Assembly (NCBI RefSeq): GCF_000332195.1
Contig: NZ_KB235922.1
Span: 4,499,322-4,563,321, forward strand
Direction of reading: 5' to 3'
DNA length: 64,000 bases
From: Pleurocapsa sp. PCC 7319
Lineage (GTDB): Bacteria > Cyanobacteriota > Cyanobacteriia > Cyanobacteriales > Xenococcaceae
Shown: positions 27,343-35,208 of the stretch, in pieces
How the letters are laid out: each line of letters opens with the position of its first letter
Numbering within the stretch: position 1 is the first letter of the stretch
Made by a program: the position numbers and the translations under genes
The notes under the pieces: generated by a model
Told to the model about the DNA's origin: nothing
Database searches by the model: none
What the model saw: only the letters and a program-made list of their open reading frames with translations

Positions 27343-29661
27343 GTGCGAAACTCTTCGACTTCTTTAGTTTTAAGAAGAATTGTTAATCATCAAGTTTGGC
27401 TAAACCTAGTTGAACTTTGGTTGGCAATGGCTAAAACAGAAGATAAAACTCTGTTAGCTACTGAGGATACACTATTAAAGCTGACAAATAATGACAACAA
27501 TATTCATCTAAATAAACAATTAGAAACAGACAAGTTTTTTTTATTAATAACATCAAAACTTAATGCATTGTTACGCAGGGAAAAAACAGTAGAATCCCAA
27601 AAATATCAGATCACGATCGCTTTTGATCGCCTAAGTATAGTCGAAGAGCTAATTCAGCTAAGTTATCAAAATAAATGGGAAGTTAATGTTCTTAAATACT
27701 TGCAGACCGAGTTCCTGGCTAAATTATCCTCAGATCTCGATGATTCCTCGGAATTTATCGTCAAAGTAGTTGAATTGCTAATAAATGAAGCAGATCAAAC
27801 AGAACACCATTACAACTATTACCCTAGTCCACCGATGGATAAAATACTACACTATCAAGTGGAACAAGAACGCATCTTTGATCGAATCAAAATTCAAATT
27901 AGCCAAAATTTAAATTTATCGGAAATTATTCAAACAGCTATTAATCATGGCTGTAGATTCTTAGAATTAGACCGATTGCTAATTTATCAATTAGATGTTC
28001 CTCTTCAGTCTCATATTTATGATTCAGAGAAATCTCAACTGATAGATACAGTAACTTTCGAGGCTAAAAAGAATGAGAATATTGTCTCTACTCTGGATTT
28101 TCAAGATGAAATTTGTCAGCACCAATTTTCTAAGTGTAAAAATAAATATCAACAAAAATTCAGTTTAGTTATTAATGATGTAGAAGTAGCTTCTAATCTT
28201 AACCCTTGTTTACAATCCTTAATGCGAAAATTGGAAGTCAAAGCTAAAGCAGTTATCCCAATTAATGTAGAGGATAAATTATGGGGATTGATAATTGCTC
28301 ATCAGTGTCATAAACCGAGACAATGGCATCATCAAGATATTCAGTTTTTACGCCAGATAGCTGAATATTTAGCGATCGCAATTCATCACAATCAATCTTA
28401 TCAGCAACTACAACAGCAAAAATTACTCCTGGAAAAACAAGTTAAAACTCAAGCGCAACAAATCAAAGATGCACTAATAGCGGCGGAAGCTGCTAGTAAG
28501 TCTAAACATGAGTTTTTGGGAAGTATGAGCCATGAACTACGCACCCCCTTGACTTGTGTAATTGGTTTATCTAGTACTTTACTCCAATGGTCGTCTACTA
28601 AGGAGAGAGTAACTTTATCTCCAGAAAAGCAACAGCAATATCTCCACTTAATTCAACAAAGTGGAAAGCATCTATTAGCATTAATCAACAATATTCTTGA
28701 GTTTTCGGAAGTAGAATCTGGCAAACATTTATTAAATATCAAGCAAATATCTTTGACTGAGGTAACTAAACAATCATTACAAATACTACAAGAAACAGCA
28801 ATAGCTAAGCAAATTATACTCAGTTCTGAAATTAGACTAGAAAACGAACAAGACTTCTTTTATGCAGATCAGATACGTTTAAAAGAAATTTTATTTAATT
28901 TGTTAAGTAATGGCATTAAGTTTACTCCCGAGCAAGGAACAGTCATTCTCCGAGTATGGCGTGAAAAACGTCAGGTGGTTTTCCAAGTTGAAGACACAGG
29001 TATTGGAATTGCCCCAGCCGAAATACCACTATTATTTGAGAAATTTAAACAACTAGAAAATTTTCGTCAGCGTACCCATGGTGGTACTGGTCTAGGGCTA
29101 GCTTTAACTAAAAAGTTGGTCGAATTACATGGTGGCATGATTGAAGTAGAATCAGCTTTAGGACAAGGAACAATATTTACGGTTTATTTCCCGGAAAAAA
29201 CTCCCTTTAAGGCTAGTGCAACCAGAAAATTGCCTGCTTATCCTCAAGTTCCCTTGGGTTCTAAAACAATTATGCTAATTACAGAAGATGAAGAACACGC
29301 TACCTTTATCTGCCAGTTATTAACTACGATTGAATACCAAGTGATTTGGCTAATGGATGCTGCTATGGCAGTTAATCAAATTGAACTCTTACAGCCTAGT
29401 GCGATCATCATTGATCGGGACTGTTCAGAAATTGAAGTCAAAACTGTTGCTAAAGCAATTAACCATAAACATCTCCTGAATAATACTAGTTTAGTTTTAT
29501 TGAGTGACTCTCTTAACAATCATGAATGGCAGAGGTTCTCTAGATATGGAGTTAATGACTATCTATTAAAGTCGATGAACCCGACTCAAATAATTAATAA
29601 AATGAACAATCTCATTAAAACTGAAAGTAGTTACATAGAATATCAAGATAATCAGGGTTAA
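27343..29661 (+). CDS. Hybrid sensor histidine kinase (GAF-HisKA-HATPase-REC)
   Basis: 772 aa from a GTG; an ATG at 27427 is an alternative start. No membrane segment is evident, so it is a cytoplasmic sensor. After a variable N-terminal region a GAF domain lies at about 185-345, followed by a coiled coil. HisKA contains MSHELRTPL with H397 as phosphoacceptor. HATPase boxes follow: NLLSNGIKFT (N box), DTGIGI (G1), and the GGTGLGLALTKKLVELHGG region. A C-terminal receiver-like domain (about 640-765) keeps acidic residues in TEDEE, D691 as phosphoacceptor (AIIIDRDC), a Ser in LVLLS and K in YLLKS, so phosphorelay is possible. Its stimulus is unknown. The DNA strand is opposite to CobN and the two share a short divergent promoter region. 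Confidence 0.9.
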   Translation: MRNSSTSLVLRRIVNHQVWLNLVELWLAMAKTEDKTLLATEDTLLKLTNNDNNIHLNKQLETDKFFLLITSKLNALLRREKTVESQKYQITIAFDRLSIVEELIQLSYQNKWEVNVLKYLQTEFLAKLSSDLDDSSEFIVKVVELLINEADQTEHHYNYYPSPPMDKILHYQVEQERIFDRIKIQISQNLNLSEIIQTAINHGCRFLELDRLLIYQLDVPLQSHIYDSEKSQLIDTVTFEAKKNENIVSTLDFQDEICQHQFSKCKNKYQQKFSLVINDVEVASNLNPCLQSLMRKLEVKAKAVIPINVEDKLWGLIIAHQCHKPRQWHHQDIQFLRQIAEYLAIAIHHNQSYQQLQQQKLLLEKQVKTQAQQIKDALIAAEAASKSKHEFLGSMSHELRTPLTCVIGLSSTLLQWSSTKERVTLSPEKQQQYLHLIQQSGKHLLALINNILEFSEVESGKHLLNIKQISLTEVTKQSLQILQETAIAKQIILSSEIRLENEQDFFYADQIRLKEILFNLLSNGIKFTPEQGTVILRVWREKRQVVFQVEDTGIGIAPAEIPLLFEKFKQLENFRQRTHGGTGLGLALTKKLVELHGGMIEVESALGQGTIFTVYFPEKTPFKASATRKLPAYPQVPLGSKTIMLITEDEEHATFICQLLTTIEYQVIWLMDAAMAVNQIELLQPSAIIIDRDCSEIEVKTVAKAINHKHLLNNTSLVLLSDSLNNHEWQRFSRYGVNDYLLKSMNPTQIINKMNNLIKTESSYIEYQDNQG

Positions 29662-29672
29662 TTTGGTTTTGA

Positions 29673-30020
29673 TTAACTACAGTTAGCAGAAATGTGAGGT
29701 GTACGAGTATCAATATTATCTGTAGGATAGGCAGTTAAAATTACCTCACCTGATTCTGTTACCATAACCCCTCTGGCGGGAGTAATATCTCCAATGCCAG
29801 TAGAAATAGGCTTGATATCTAGATACTGAGTTTGTTCGTTTTGAGTACCAGTTTGCCCATTTACCAATATAGAGTCGGCAATAAACGGCTCTATTGGTTC
29901 GGCAGGAACACCACCCTGGCCTTTAATCGTTAAACCACCAGACTGTCCGGCAACGCGATCGCTCCGACAGGCTTGAGCAGTTGTTTGTTCCGGTTGCACT
30001 ATATTTTGCGGAGTTTCTAC
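29673..30020 (-). pseudogene. C-terminal remnant of a filamentous-haemagglutinin-type exoprotein
   Basis: The frame reads FVETPQNIVQPEQTTAQAC and continues to GDITPARGVMVTESGEVILTA and a final NCS stop. This is homologous to the last ~110 residues of the two exoproteins at 51-58 kb, which have NIVEPEQTVAQAC, GDITPARGV, DGQVILTAVP and NCGDV at the equivalent places. No start codon, signal peptide or beta-helical body is present, and the methyltransferase stop codon lies directly upstream in the same frame. It is therefore a decayed or recombined 3' end, not a functional gene. Confidence 0.8.
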
Positions 30021-30023
30021 GAA

Positions 30024-30701
30024 TTACGGCTTATCCCAGACTACTGAGTAACGCCAAAACAAGTGTCTCCTTATTTTTGGAGTCTTCAAGGAATTTGTAT
30101 AAATCTTTTTTACTTGTGAAAAGTTAAGATATTCGTCAGTGCGAAGATGTTCTCTCATCGCCTCTACTGCTTCTGGAGAAGGTTGGATATGTTGATTTTT
30201 AGTTGCTAAAAACCACCAGTTTTGGGGAATAGCAATCAGATCGATTAATGTATCTTGAATATTGTGATGTTTTAATAAGTCTAAAATAATTAGTACACCT
30301 CCAGGTTTAAGAGAAGCCTTTAATTTAGGAAGTAAATCTTCTAAAGTCAGATGGTGTACTGTAGCTATTGAGGCGATCGCATCGAAATGAGCTGGAGGAA
30401 ATTGCCACTGAGAAATATCCGCAACTTGGAAGTCAATGTTAGTGAAACCTGTCGATCTTTGTTCGGCGACCTCAATACTTTTGGGAGATAAATCGATAGC
30501 CACAACTTCATCGGTATATCGGGCAAGAAGCCTTGAAAATTTACCAACACCACAACCGAGGTCAAGCACTGTATGACATTCACCAGGTAACTGTTTAATT
30601 AAAAACTGATGGTAGTGATTATTGTGATCCCATTCATTTTGATCGTACAAAGCAAGACGATCAAAATCATCCTGAATTTTTTGAGTGAGATTTTTATTCA
30701 A
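30024..30701 (-). CDS. Class I SAM-dependent methyltransferase
   Basis: 225 aa. Motif I is VLDLGCGVGKFSRLLARY (about residues 42-59), the acidic loop DLSPKSIEVAEQRS follows, then DFQVADISQWQFPPAHFDAIASIATVHHL and LKPGGVLIILDL (motif III region). This is the Methyltransf_11/25 type of small-molecule methyltransferase; the substrate is unknown. The gene ends TAA and the exoprotein remnant begins immediately afterwards in the same frame, suggesting that its 3' junction is a recombination point. The start is ATG; the divergent 204-bp spacer faces the DoxX gene. Confidence 0.85.
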   Translation of the reverse strand: MNKNLTQKIQDDFDRLALYDQNEWDHNNHYHQFLIKQLPGECHTVLDLGCGVGKFSRLLARYTDEVVAIDLSPKSIEVAEQRSTGFTNIDFQVADISQWQFPPAHFDAIASIATVHHLTLEDLLPKLKASLKPGGVLIILDLLKHHNIQDTLIDLIAIPQNWWFLATKNQHIQPSPEAVEAMREHLRTDEYLNFSQVKKIYTNSLKTPKIRRHLFWRYSVVWDKP

Positions 30702-30905
30702 TTTTTTAATAAAACGTTACTTTTCTTATAAAAAATACGTTAAATTCTAATATATGGCTTCAAAATTTTCTCAGTTTACTGTTAAATTTGAGCGGCTTTA
30801 CTATCCTTTAATTTTTTTAGTCTATAGGATATGAAAGCTTTAAATTGGTTGCCATCATGTTCTCATATTCTTTATATTTCGTAATTTTTTAACCTCTTTA
30901 CCACT

Positions 30906-31439
30906 ATGTCAATGAATTCAATTTTAACCAAAGTTTTTCGTCCTAATGTGACGCCTAATTTTTGGAATCAAACTTCCTGGGCAATACTTAGAGCTGTTGT
31001 CGGAATTATGATGATTCATAATGGTCTTGACAAACTATCTAATATTGAAAGTTTTGCACAAGCTTACGTTGCTTATATGGGGCTACCATTTCCCATCTTT
31101 TTGAGTTATGTTGCTGCTTTTACTGAGCTTATTGGAGCACCACTATTAATTATTGGTCTGATCACAAGACCTGCTGCTTTAGGATTATTTGCTACGATGT
31201 GCGTAGCTATGTACCATCATGTATTGGTTGCTGGGTTTAGTATTCCTTATCTGGAATTATCTGCCATATATGCCGCGTGTTTTTTGTTCTTTTTAATTAA
31301 TGGTGCTGGTTTATTTTCTAGTGATGCTTTGATTACAAATTGGCTGGATAAATCTGCTCTGTCTGCCCAAGCAAAGAAAATTATGCTGTTGGAAAAAAGT
31401 TTCAATTCTGCGGAAGCACCCAAAACTGTAAAAAAATAA
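30906..31439 (+). CDS. DoxX family membrane protein
   Basis: 177 aa with four hydrophobic helices. The family opening is seen as AILRAVVGIMMIHNGLDKLSNIESFAQAYVAYMGLP, followed by AAFTELIGAPLLIIGLITRPAALGL, which has the conserved E and G pattern of the DoxX/SURF4-like fold. Members are small cytoplasmic-membrane proteins, in some bacteria linked to thiol or redox stress and in archaea to thiosulfate:quinone oxidoreductase; no specific role can be assigned here. ATG start; a long AT-rich spacer precedes it. Confidence 0.88.
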   Translation: MSMNSILTKVFRPNVTPNFWNQTSWAILRAVVGIMMIHNGLDKLSNIESFAQAYVAYMGLPFPIFLSYVAAFTELIGAPLLIIGLITRPAALGLFATMCVAMYHHVLVAGFSIPYLELSAIYAACFLFFLINGAGLFSSDALITNWLDKSALSAQAKKIMLLEKSFNSAEAPKTVKK

Positions 31440-31582
31440 TAGCCAAATTTATTTTGATTATTCAATTTATATCTAATGAACTATCAAATTATATATTTAC
31501 CTAAAGTTGTTGATAGTTAATTTAGAGTTCAGCTTAATACTAGTGATCGTCATATTTGATTAAGACGGTCATTTTTTTTGTA

Positions 31583-32080
31583 ATGAAGCAAGAAACTCAA
31601 GTTCGCTCTGCTAATCCAGATGATGTATCTTTAATTTATTCATTTATTAAAAAAAAGTCGGAGTTTGATCGTAGTGTCGGAGCTTATTCAGGAACAATTC
31701 AAGTTACTGAAGCGAAAATACAGCAAACTCTTTTTTGTTCCAATCCTTTTGCTTATGTTCTCTTTGCAGAAAGTTCTCAAGGTGCTATTGGTTTGGCTTT
31801 GTATGGATTTAGATATTCTTCTTTTGCTGGGCAACCGAGTATTTGGCTTGACGATTTATACGTAGATGAAACTATGAGAAGTAAAGGTGCAGGAGCTTTG
31901 TTGATGAATCAATTACAGCACATTGCTCTAGAGAATAATTGCACTCATCTTGCCTGGACTGCGGATGCCCGAAATACACGCGGACTAAAATTTTATCGTC
32001 GTTTAGGTGCAGAAATTATTGACCAAAAAGGCGATCGCTGTTTTTTCCAATGGACTCCACAGGTAATCAATCATGAATAA
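31583..32080 (+). CDS. GNAT-family N-acetyltransferase
   Basis: 165 aa from ATG 31583, preferred over a TTG at 31556 because it begins just before the conserved [16 protein letters not shown] start of the fold. Motif A is [29 protein letters not shown] (R-S-K-G-A-G), followed by [21 protein letters not shown] with the catalytic-site Asn and Tyr. The LDDLYV segment resembles diamine/polyamine acetyltransferases (SAT-like). The last 8 nt overlap the start of ureF, so the two are probably cotranscribed and translationally coupled, though a functional link to urease is not known. Confidence 0.88.
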   Translation: MKQETQVRSANPDDVSLIYSFIKKKSEFDRSVGAYSGTIQVTEAKIQQTLFCSNPFAYVLFAESSQGAIGLALYGFRYSSFAGQPSIWLDDLYVDETMRSKGAGALLMNQLQHIALENNCTHLAWTADARNTRGLKFYRRLGAEIIDQKGDRCFFQWTPQVINHE

Positions 32081-32777
32081 TCAACAATCTGCAATTAAGC
32101 AAAAACTGGCTTTAATGCAATTATCTGACTCGTTCTTTCCTTCTGGCTCTTATACTCTCTCACATGGGTTAGAATCGTTTGTCCAACAGCATAAAATACA
32201 ACAGACTGAAGATTTAATAGCGTTTTTACAAATACTCCTGCACAATAAAATTGCTACTTGCGATTTGGTAGCCTTGATTCATGCCTATCGTGCAAGTGCA
32301 GCAAATGACCTGGAAATGGTCAAGCAAGTTGATGCTCAATTATTTACTCAAACTTTGATTGCCACTACTCGCAAAACCCAACGTCAAAGTGGACGAGCAT
32401 TATTGATGGTAGCGCAGTCTACTTGGCATCATCAACAATTGGAACTTTTGGAGTATGACCGTCTCGTAAATCAATTTTATTGTTTACATCCCGTTGTCTT
32501 TGGAGTGGTGGGAAACATCGCTGGTTTAAACGAAATAGATACATCGTTGGCTTTTTTACATGGTTTTGTTAGCGGTTTGATGGGTGCCGCAATTCGCCTA
32601 GGGATTTTAGGACACCTGCAAGCACAGCAAATATTACTCCAACTAGCACCAGATATTGAAGCAGCTTATTATACTGCATTTAACATGAGATTAGATGAGA
32701 TGTGGTCTTGTACACCGGCGATCGATTTAGCACAGATGCGCCATCCGAGATTAATGAGTCGTTTGTTTGCTAGTTGA
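32073..32777 (+). CDS. ureF: Urease accessory protein UreF
   Basis: 234 aa, standard length. The family motifs are present: [25 protein letters not shown] at the N-terminus, the helical middle with [12 protein letters not shown], the [14 protein letters not shown] block, and [20 protein letters not shown], ending near [11 protein letters not shown]. UreF works with UreD/H and UreG as a GTPase-gating scaffold that delivers nickel to apo-urease in the cytoplasm. No other urease gene is in the window, so ureF is apparently detached from the ureABC cluster, a common arrangement in cyanobacteria. It overlaps the GNAT gene by 8 nt. Confidence 0.95.
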   Translation: MNNQQSAIKQKLALMQLSDSFFPSGSYTLSHGLESFVQQHKIQQTEDLIAFLQILLHNKIATCDLVALIHAYRASAANDLEMVKQVDAQLFTQTLIATTRKTQRQSGRALLMVAQSTWHHQQLELLEYDRLVNQFYCLHPVVFGVVGNIAGLNEIDTSLAFLHGFVSGLMGAAIRLGILGHLQAQQILLQLAPDIEAAYYTAFNMRLDEMWSCTPAIDLAQMRHPRLMSRLFAS

Positions 32778-33300
32778 CCCATACTTCTTGAATAAGTGTC
32801 TTTAACAATTACTTAAGTAGGTGGAAAGCGCGAAATATACCTGTGGATTTTCCGGAATTTAATTTAAAACAACCAAATGTAAAAATCTAGTTAGTTATTT
32901 TTTCCAAAAATGTATTCTATTTAACTATTGTCATACTGTTAATTTAACTAAAAAAATAGTTCCAAGAATTTTGTACATTTAAGCAGATTAATGGCGATCG
33001 CAAATCATAATAAGATCTTCTAAACTAAATAATCTCGATACAGTAAAGAATAATCTATAACTCTTTGATGATAATCGATTGAGACTATAAATGCCTGAAG
33101 AATACTAACCATAGTAATTTAACTATGAAAGCTGAGTTGTTAGATGTTTAATCTTATTTTTTAACACTAAAATCTTTATATTTTATGAGATAAACATGAG
33201 TATTTATACCCTAGTCTTCTATTTTTTGACAGTAAGATCTAGGTTTTTTTAAAGTTTTGTAAATACAATTTATGACCATAATTTTGTTACTAGAATGTCA

Positions 33301-33343
33301 CTTTTTCTTGTTTATACTGTTACCAAGATAAGTTAAGAAAAAG
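33301..33343 (+). promoter_or_regulatory. Leader inverted repeat ahead of small gene, copy 1
   Basis: CTTTTTCTT (33301-33309) is complementary to AAGAAAAAG (33335-33343), the purine tract 7 nt before the ATG. The loop contains TATACTGTTACC. Either the arms form an RNA hairpin covering the ribosome binding tract, or TATACT is a -10 box and only the right arm is transcribed. Confidence 0.4.
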
Positions 33344-33350
33344 ACATCCT

Positions 33351-33509
33351 ATGAATATCAATAAGCGTTTTCACAGATTGACCATTGTTGATAAGCGTTA
33401 TAAAATACGCCAGCTTTTTGAAGTTAAAACTGATAACTCTACTGTAAAATTTTCTAAAAAAGCTGACCGTTTAAAAGTTTTTGACGAGAAACAAGATCAA
33501 GCAGCTTAA
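33351..33509 (+). CDS. 52-aa basic small protein, copy 1
   Basis: ATG to TAA encodes 52 residues beginning MNINKRFHRLTIVDKRYKIR and ending DEKQDQAA. It is strongly basic (many Lys and Arg), soluble and has no signal peptide. A purine tract AAGAAAAAG lies 7 nt upstream. The copy at 34118 encodes the identical protein although five codons differ, all synonymously, and the stop changed from TAA to TGA. This pattern indicates a selected coding sequence. I recognise no family; a nucleic-acid- or ribosome-binding role would fit the composition but is speculation. Confidence 0.8.
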   Translation: MNINKRFHRLTIVDKRYKIRQLFEVKTDNSTVKFSKKADRLKVFDEKQDQAA

Positions 33510-33563
33510 TCGTCTCTAAATCAAACCTTCTTCAACAACACTTTCCTGCTAATTCCCTTAACT

Positions 33564-33626
33564 GGAGTTTAAACTTATTAAATAAAGAATAAATTTATTT
33601 CTTTGTTTATTTCAAGTTTGGACTCC
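33564..33626 (+). terminator. Long hairpin after the 52-aa gene, copy 1
   Basis: GGAGTTTAAACTT at 33564 pairs with AAGTTTGGACTCC ending at 33626 (two G-U pairs), continuing inward through an AT-rich stem (AAATAAAGAA with TTCTTTGTTT). It lies 55 nt after the stop codon and is kept in copy 2. Confidence 0.6.
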
Positions 33627-34067
33627 ATTGTTTGTTTGAAATATTTGGTTCTAAACTAAAGTATATTAATTAACGCGAGAAACGCTATAAATCTGACTAT
33701 TACTAATTATTCAAACTTTGATTACCATTTCAGGAATTTTGTACATTTCAGCAGATTAATGGCGATCGCAAATCAAGATAATTTCTAATAAACTGAACGA
33801 CCTGAATGAAGAGAAAACAATCTAAAACTCTTTGATGACAATCGATTGAGACTATAAATACCTAAAAATTATTGACGACAACAATTTAAATACGAAAGCT
33901 GAGTTTTTAAATGCTAAATCTTACTTCTTAACAATAAAATCTTGGTAATCAATGAGATGCAAATGAGTATTTATACCCGAATATTCTATTTTTTAAAAAT
34001 AATATTTGGTTATCTTTAAAGTTTTGTAAATACAATTTATAACTATAATTTTGTCACTAGAATGTCA

Positions 34068-34110
34068 CTTTTTTTTGTTTATACTGTTACCAAGATAAGT
34101 TAAGGAAAAG
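34068..34110 (+). promoter_or_regulatory. Leader inverted repeat ahead of small gene, copy 2
   Basis: CTTTTTTTT (34068-34076) faces AAGGAAAAG (34102-34110). Compared with copy 1 both arms have changed, and pairing is retained only through two G-U pairs. AAGGAA here is a better Shine-Dalgarno match than in copy 1. Confidence 0.4.
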
Positions 34111-34117
34111 ACATCCT

Positions 34118-34276
34118 ATGAATATCAATAAGCGTTTCCACAGATTGACTATTGTTGATAAGCGTTACAAAATACGCCAGCTTTTTGAAGTCAAAACTGA
34201 TAACTCTACTGTAAAATTTTCTAAAAAAGCTGACCGTTTAAAAGTTTTTGATGAGAAACAAGATCAAGCAGCTTGA
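34118..34276 (+). CDS. 52-aa basic small protein, copy 2
   Basis: Encodes exactly the same 52 residues as the gene at 33351, with synonymous changes in the Phe, Thr, Tyr, Val and Asp codons and a TGA stop. AAGGAAAAG is the ribosome binding tract, 7 nt from ATG. The conserved upstream ~100 nt suggests that the promoter and leader were duplicated with it. Function unknown. Confidence 0.8.
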   Translation: MNINKRFHRLTIVDKRYKIRQLFEVKTDNSTVKFSKKADRLKVFDEKQDQAA

Positions 34277-34330
34277 TCATCTCTAAATCCAACCTTCTTC
34301 AACAACACTTTCCTGCTAATTCCCTTAACT

Positions 34331-34393
34331 GGAGTTTAAGCTTATTAAATAAAGAATGAATTTATTTCTTTGTTTATTTCAAGTTTAGACTCC
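34331..34393 (+). terminator. Long hairpin after the 52-aa gene, copy 2
   Basis: GGAGTTTAAGCTT at 34331 and AAGTTTAGACTCC ending at 34393 pair with G-U wobbles at positions different from copy 1, so the structure survived sequence drift. Same length (63 nt) and offset from the gene as in copy 1. Confidence 0.6.
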
Positions 34394-34621
34394 TTTATTT
34401 GTTTGAGGTATTAGGTTTTAAACCAAAGTTTATCTAATACTAAATTCTATTGATATAGGTAACTTTAAAAAATTAAGTAATGAGTAATGAGTAATGAGTT
34501 CTACACAGCATGAAAAGCGAGGCAAGGCGGTCATAGGGGTTGTGAGCATCTCATTTTACAAGAAACATGATGTAGAGTGAGCGAAATTTACGGTGGCAAA
34601 AATTTATTTTCACGTTCTTTA

Positions 34622-34670
34622 AGTAACGAGTAACGAGTAACGAGTAACGAGTAACGAGTAACGAGTAACG
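34622..34670. repeat. Heptamer tandem repeat, AGTAACG x7
   Basis: Seven uninterrupted copies of AGTAACG. Short tandem heptamers of this kind are typical of larger cyanobacterial genomes. Related AGTAATG copies lie 130 nt upstream and GTAACGAGTAAC occurs near 23.32 kb. Confidence 0.95.
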
Positions 34671-34931
34671 ATTATTTATTTTTAAGCTTTTTGATAGTAC
34701 TGATTAGTATCCGGATTATTTATTTATTTCATCAATCATCGAGCTAAATTTCTTTTCTGATATAGTTTCAGATTGAATCGTTATATCAATCCAATAGCGT
34801 GTTTCACTGGCTTCTTTTAAGGCTATAGAAACTTATTACTTATTACCTTAAAAAGCTTTAAGCTCTAAGCCTTAAGCTTTAAGCTCTAAAGTTTACGCTT
34901 TGTAAACGGCTAACAGTGAGACAGTTCGTTG

Positions 34932-34995
34932 GCGGTGAAGCAGGGCGTTGGCGGGGTTCCCCCGCTTGAAGCCACTGCTGAACCCTTTAGGGGGT
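34932..34995 (+). repeat. GC-rich dispersed repeat, copy A
   Basis: The run from GCGGTGAAGCAG through GGCGGGGTTCCCCCGCTTGA to ACTGCTGAACCCTTTAGGG matches, in reverse complement, 51056-51120. The core GCGGGG...CCCCGC is palindromic. It gives a spurious open frame here. Confidence 0.75.
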
Positions 34996-35208
34996 ACGAT
35001 GCGGCCATACGCCTGGCCTTTGTCCCGCTTAAAGAAACTGTCGAACCCGAAGGGCTTATAGCTATCGGGTTTAATGCCCCCAGCAAACGAAGTTTGGTGG
35101 TCTACAATTAGGAGAGGTTAAAGCCTCTTCTAATTGGCTTACAGCTTACAGCTTACAGCTTATAGCTGCGGCTCTGCCGCTTTACTTATTACTCTCCAGA
35201 AACTAAAA

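Larger units (their letters stand above)
32966..33666 (+). repeat. Tandem duplication unit, copy 1
   Basis: The segment from GAATTTTGTACATTT to about 33666 recurs at 33734-34434 with a 767/768-bp period. The alignment is about 80 percent in the distal upstream part by eye, and about 95 percent over the 100 nt before the small gene and through its coding region. It carries a HIP1 site, the leader, a 52-aa gene and a 3' hairpin. The stretch 32778-32965 before it holds nothing I can name. Confidence 0.85.
33734..34434 (+). repeat. Tandem duplication unit, copy 2
   Basis: Second copy of the ~700-bp unit that starts at 32966. All internal landmarks (HIP1 site, leader arms, ATG, hairpin) keep the same 767-768-bp offset, so it arose by tandem duplication. 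The two units are separated by about 67 unrelated bases. Confidence 0.85.
34435..35208. other. Repeat-rich gene desert
   Basis: No supported gene. It contains three AGTAATG heptamers (about 34475-34497), seven AGTAACG heptamers (34622-34670), AAGCTTT/AAGCTCT heptads (about 34854-34890), a GC-rich dispersed repeat (about 34932-34995), a 13-bp stem-loop (35105-35136; CAATTAGGAGAGG with CCTCTTCTAATTG) and three TTACAGC heptamers (35139-35159). Confidence 0.7.

Noticed and set aside
34929-35111. 60-codon frame in the repeat-rich desert
   Set aside because: It is the translation of a dispersed GC-rich repeat also found inverted near 51.1 kb.
34435-35208. Possible CRISPR array because of repeated short units
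   Set aside because: Units are heptamers without spacers and there are no cas genes.
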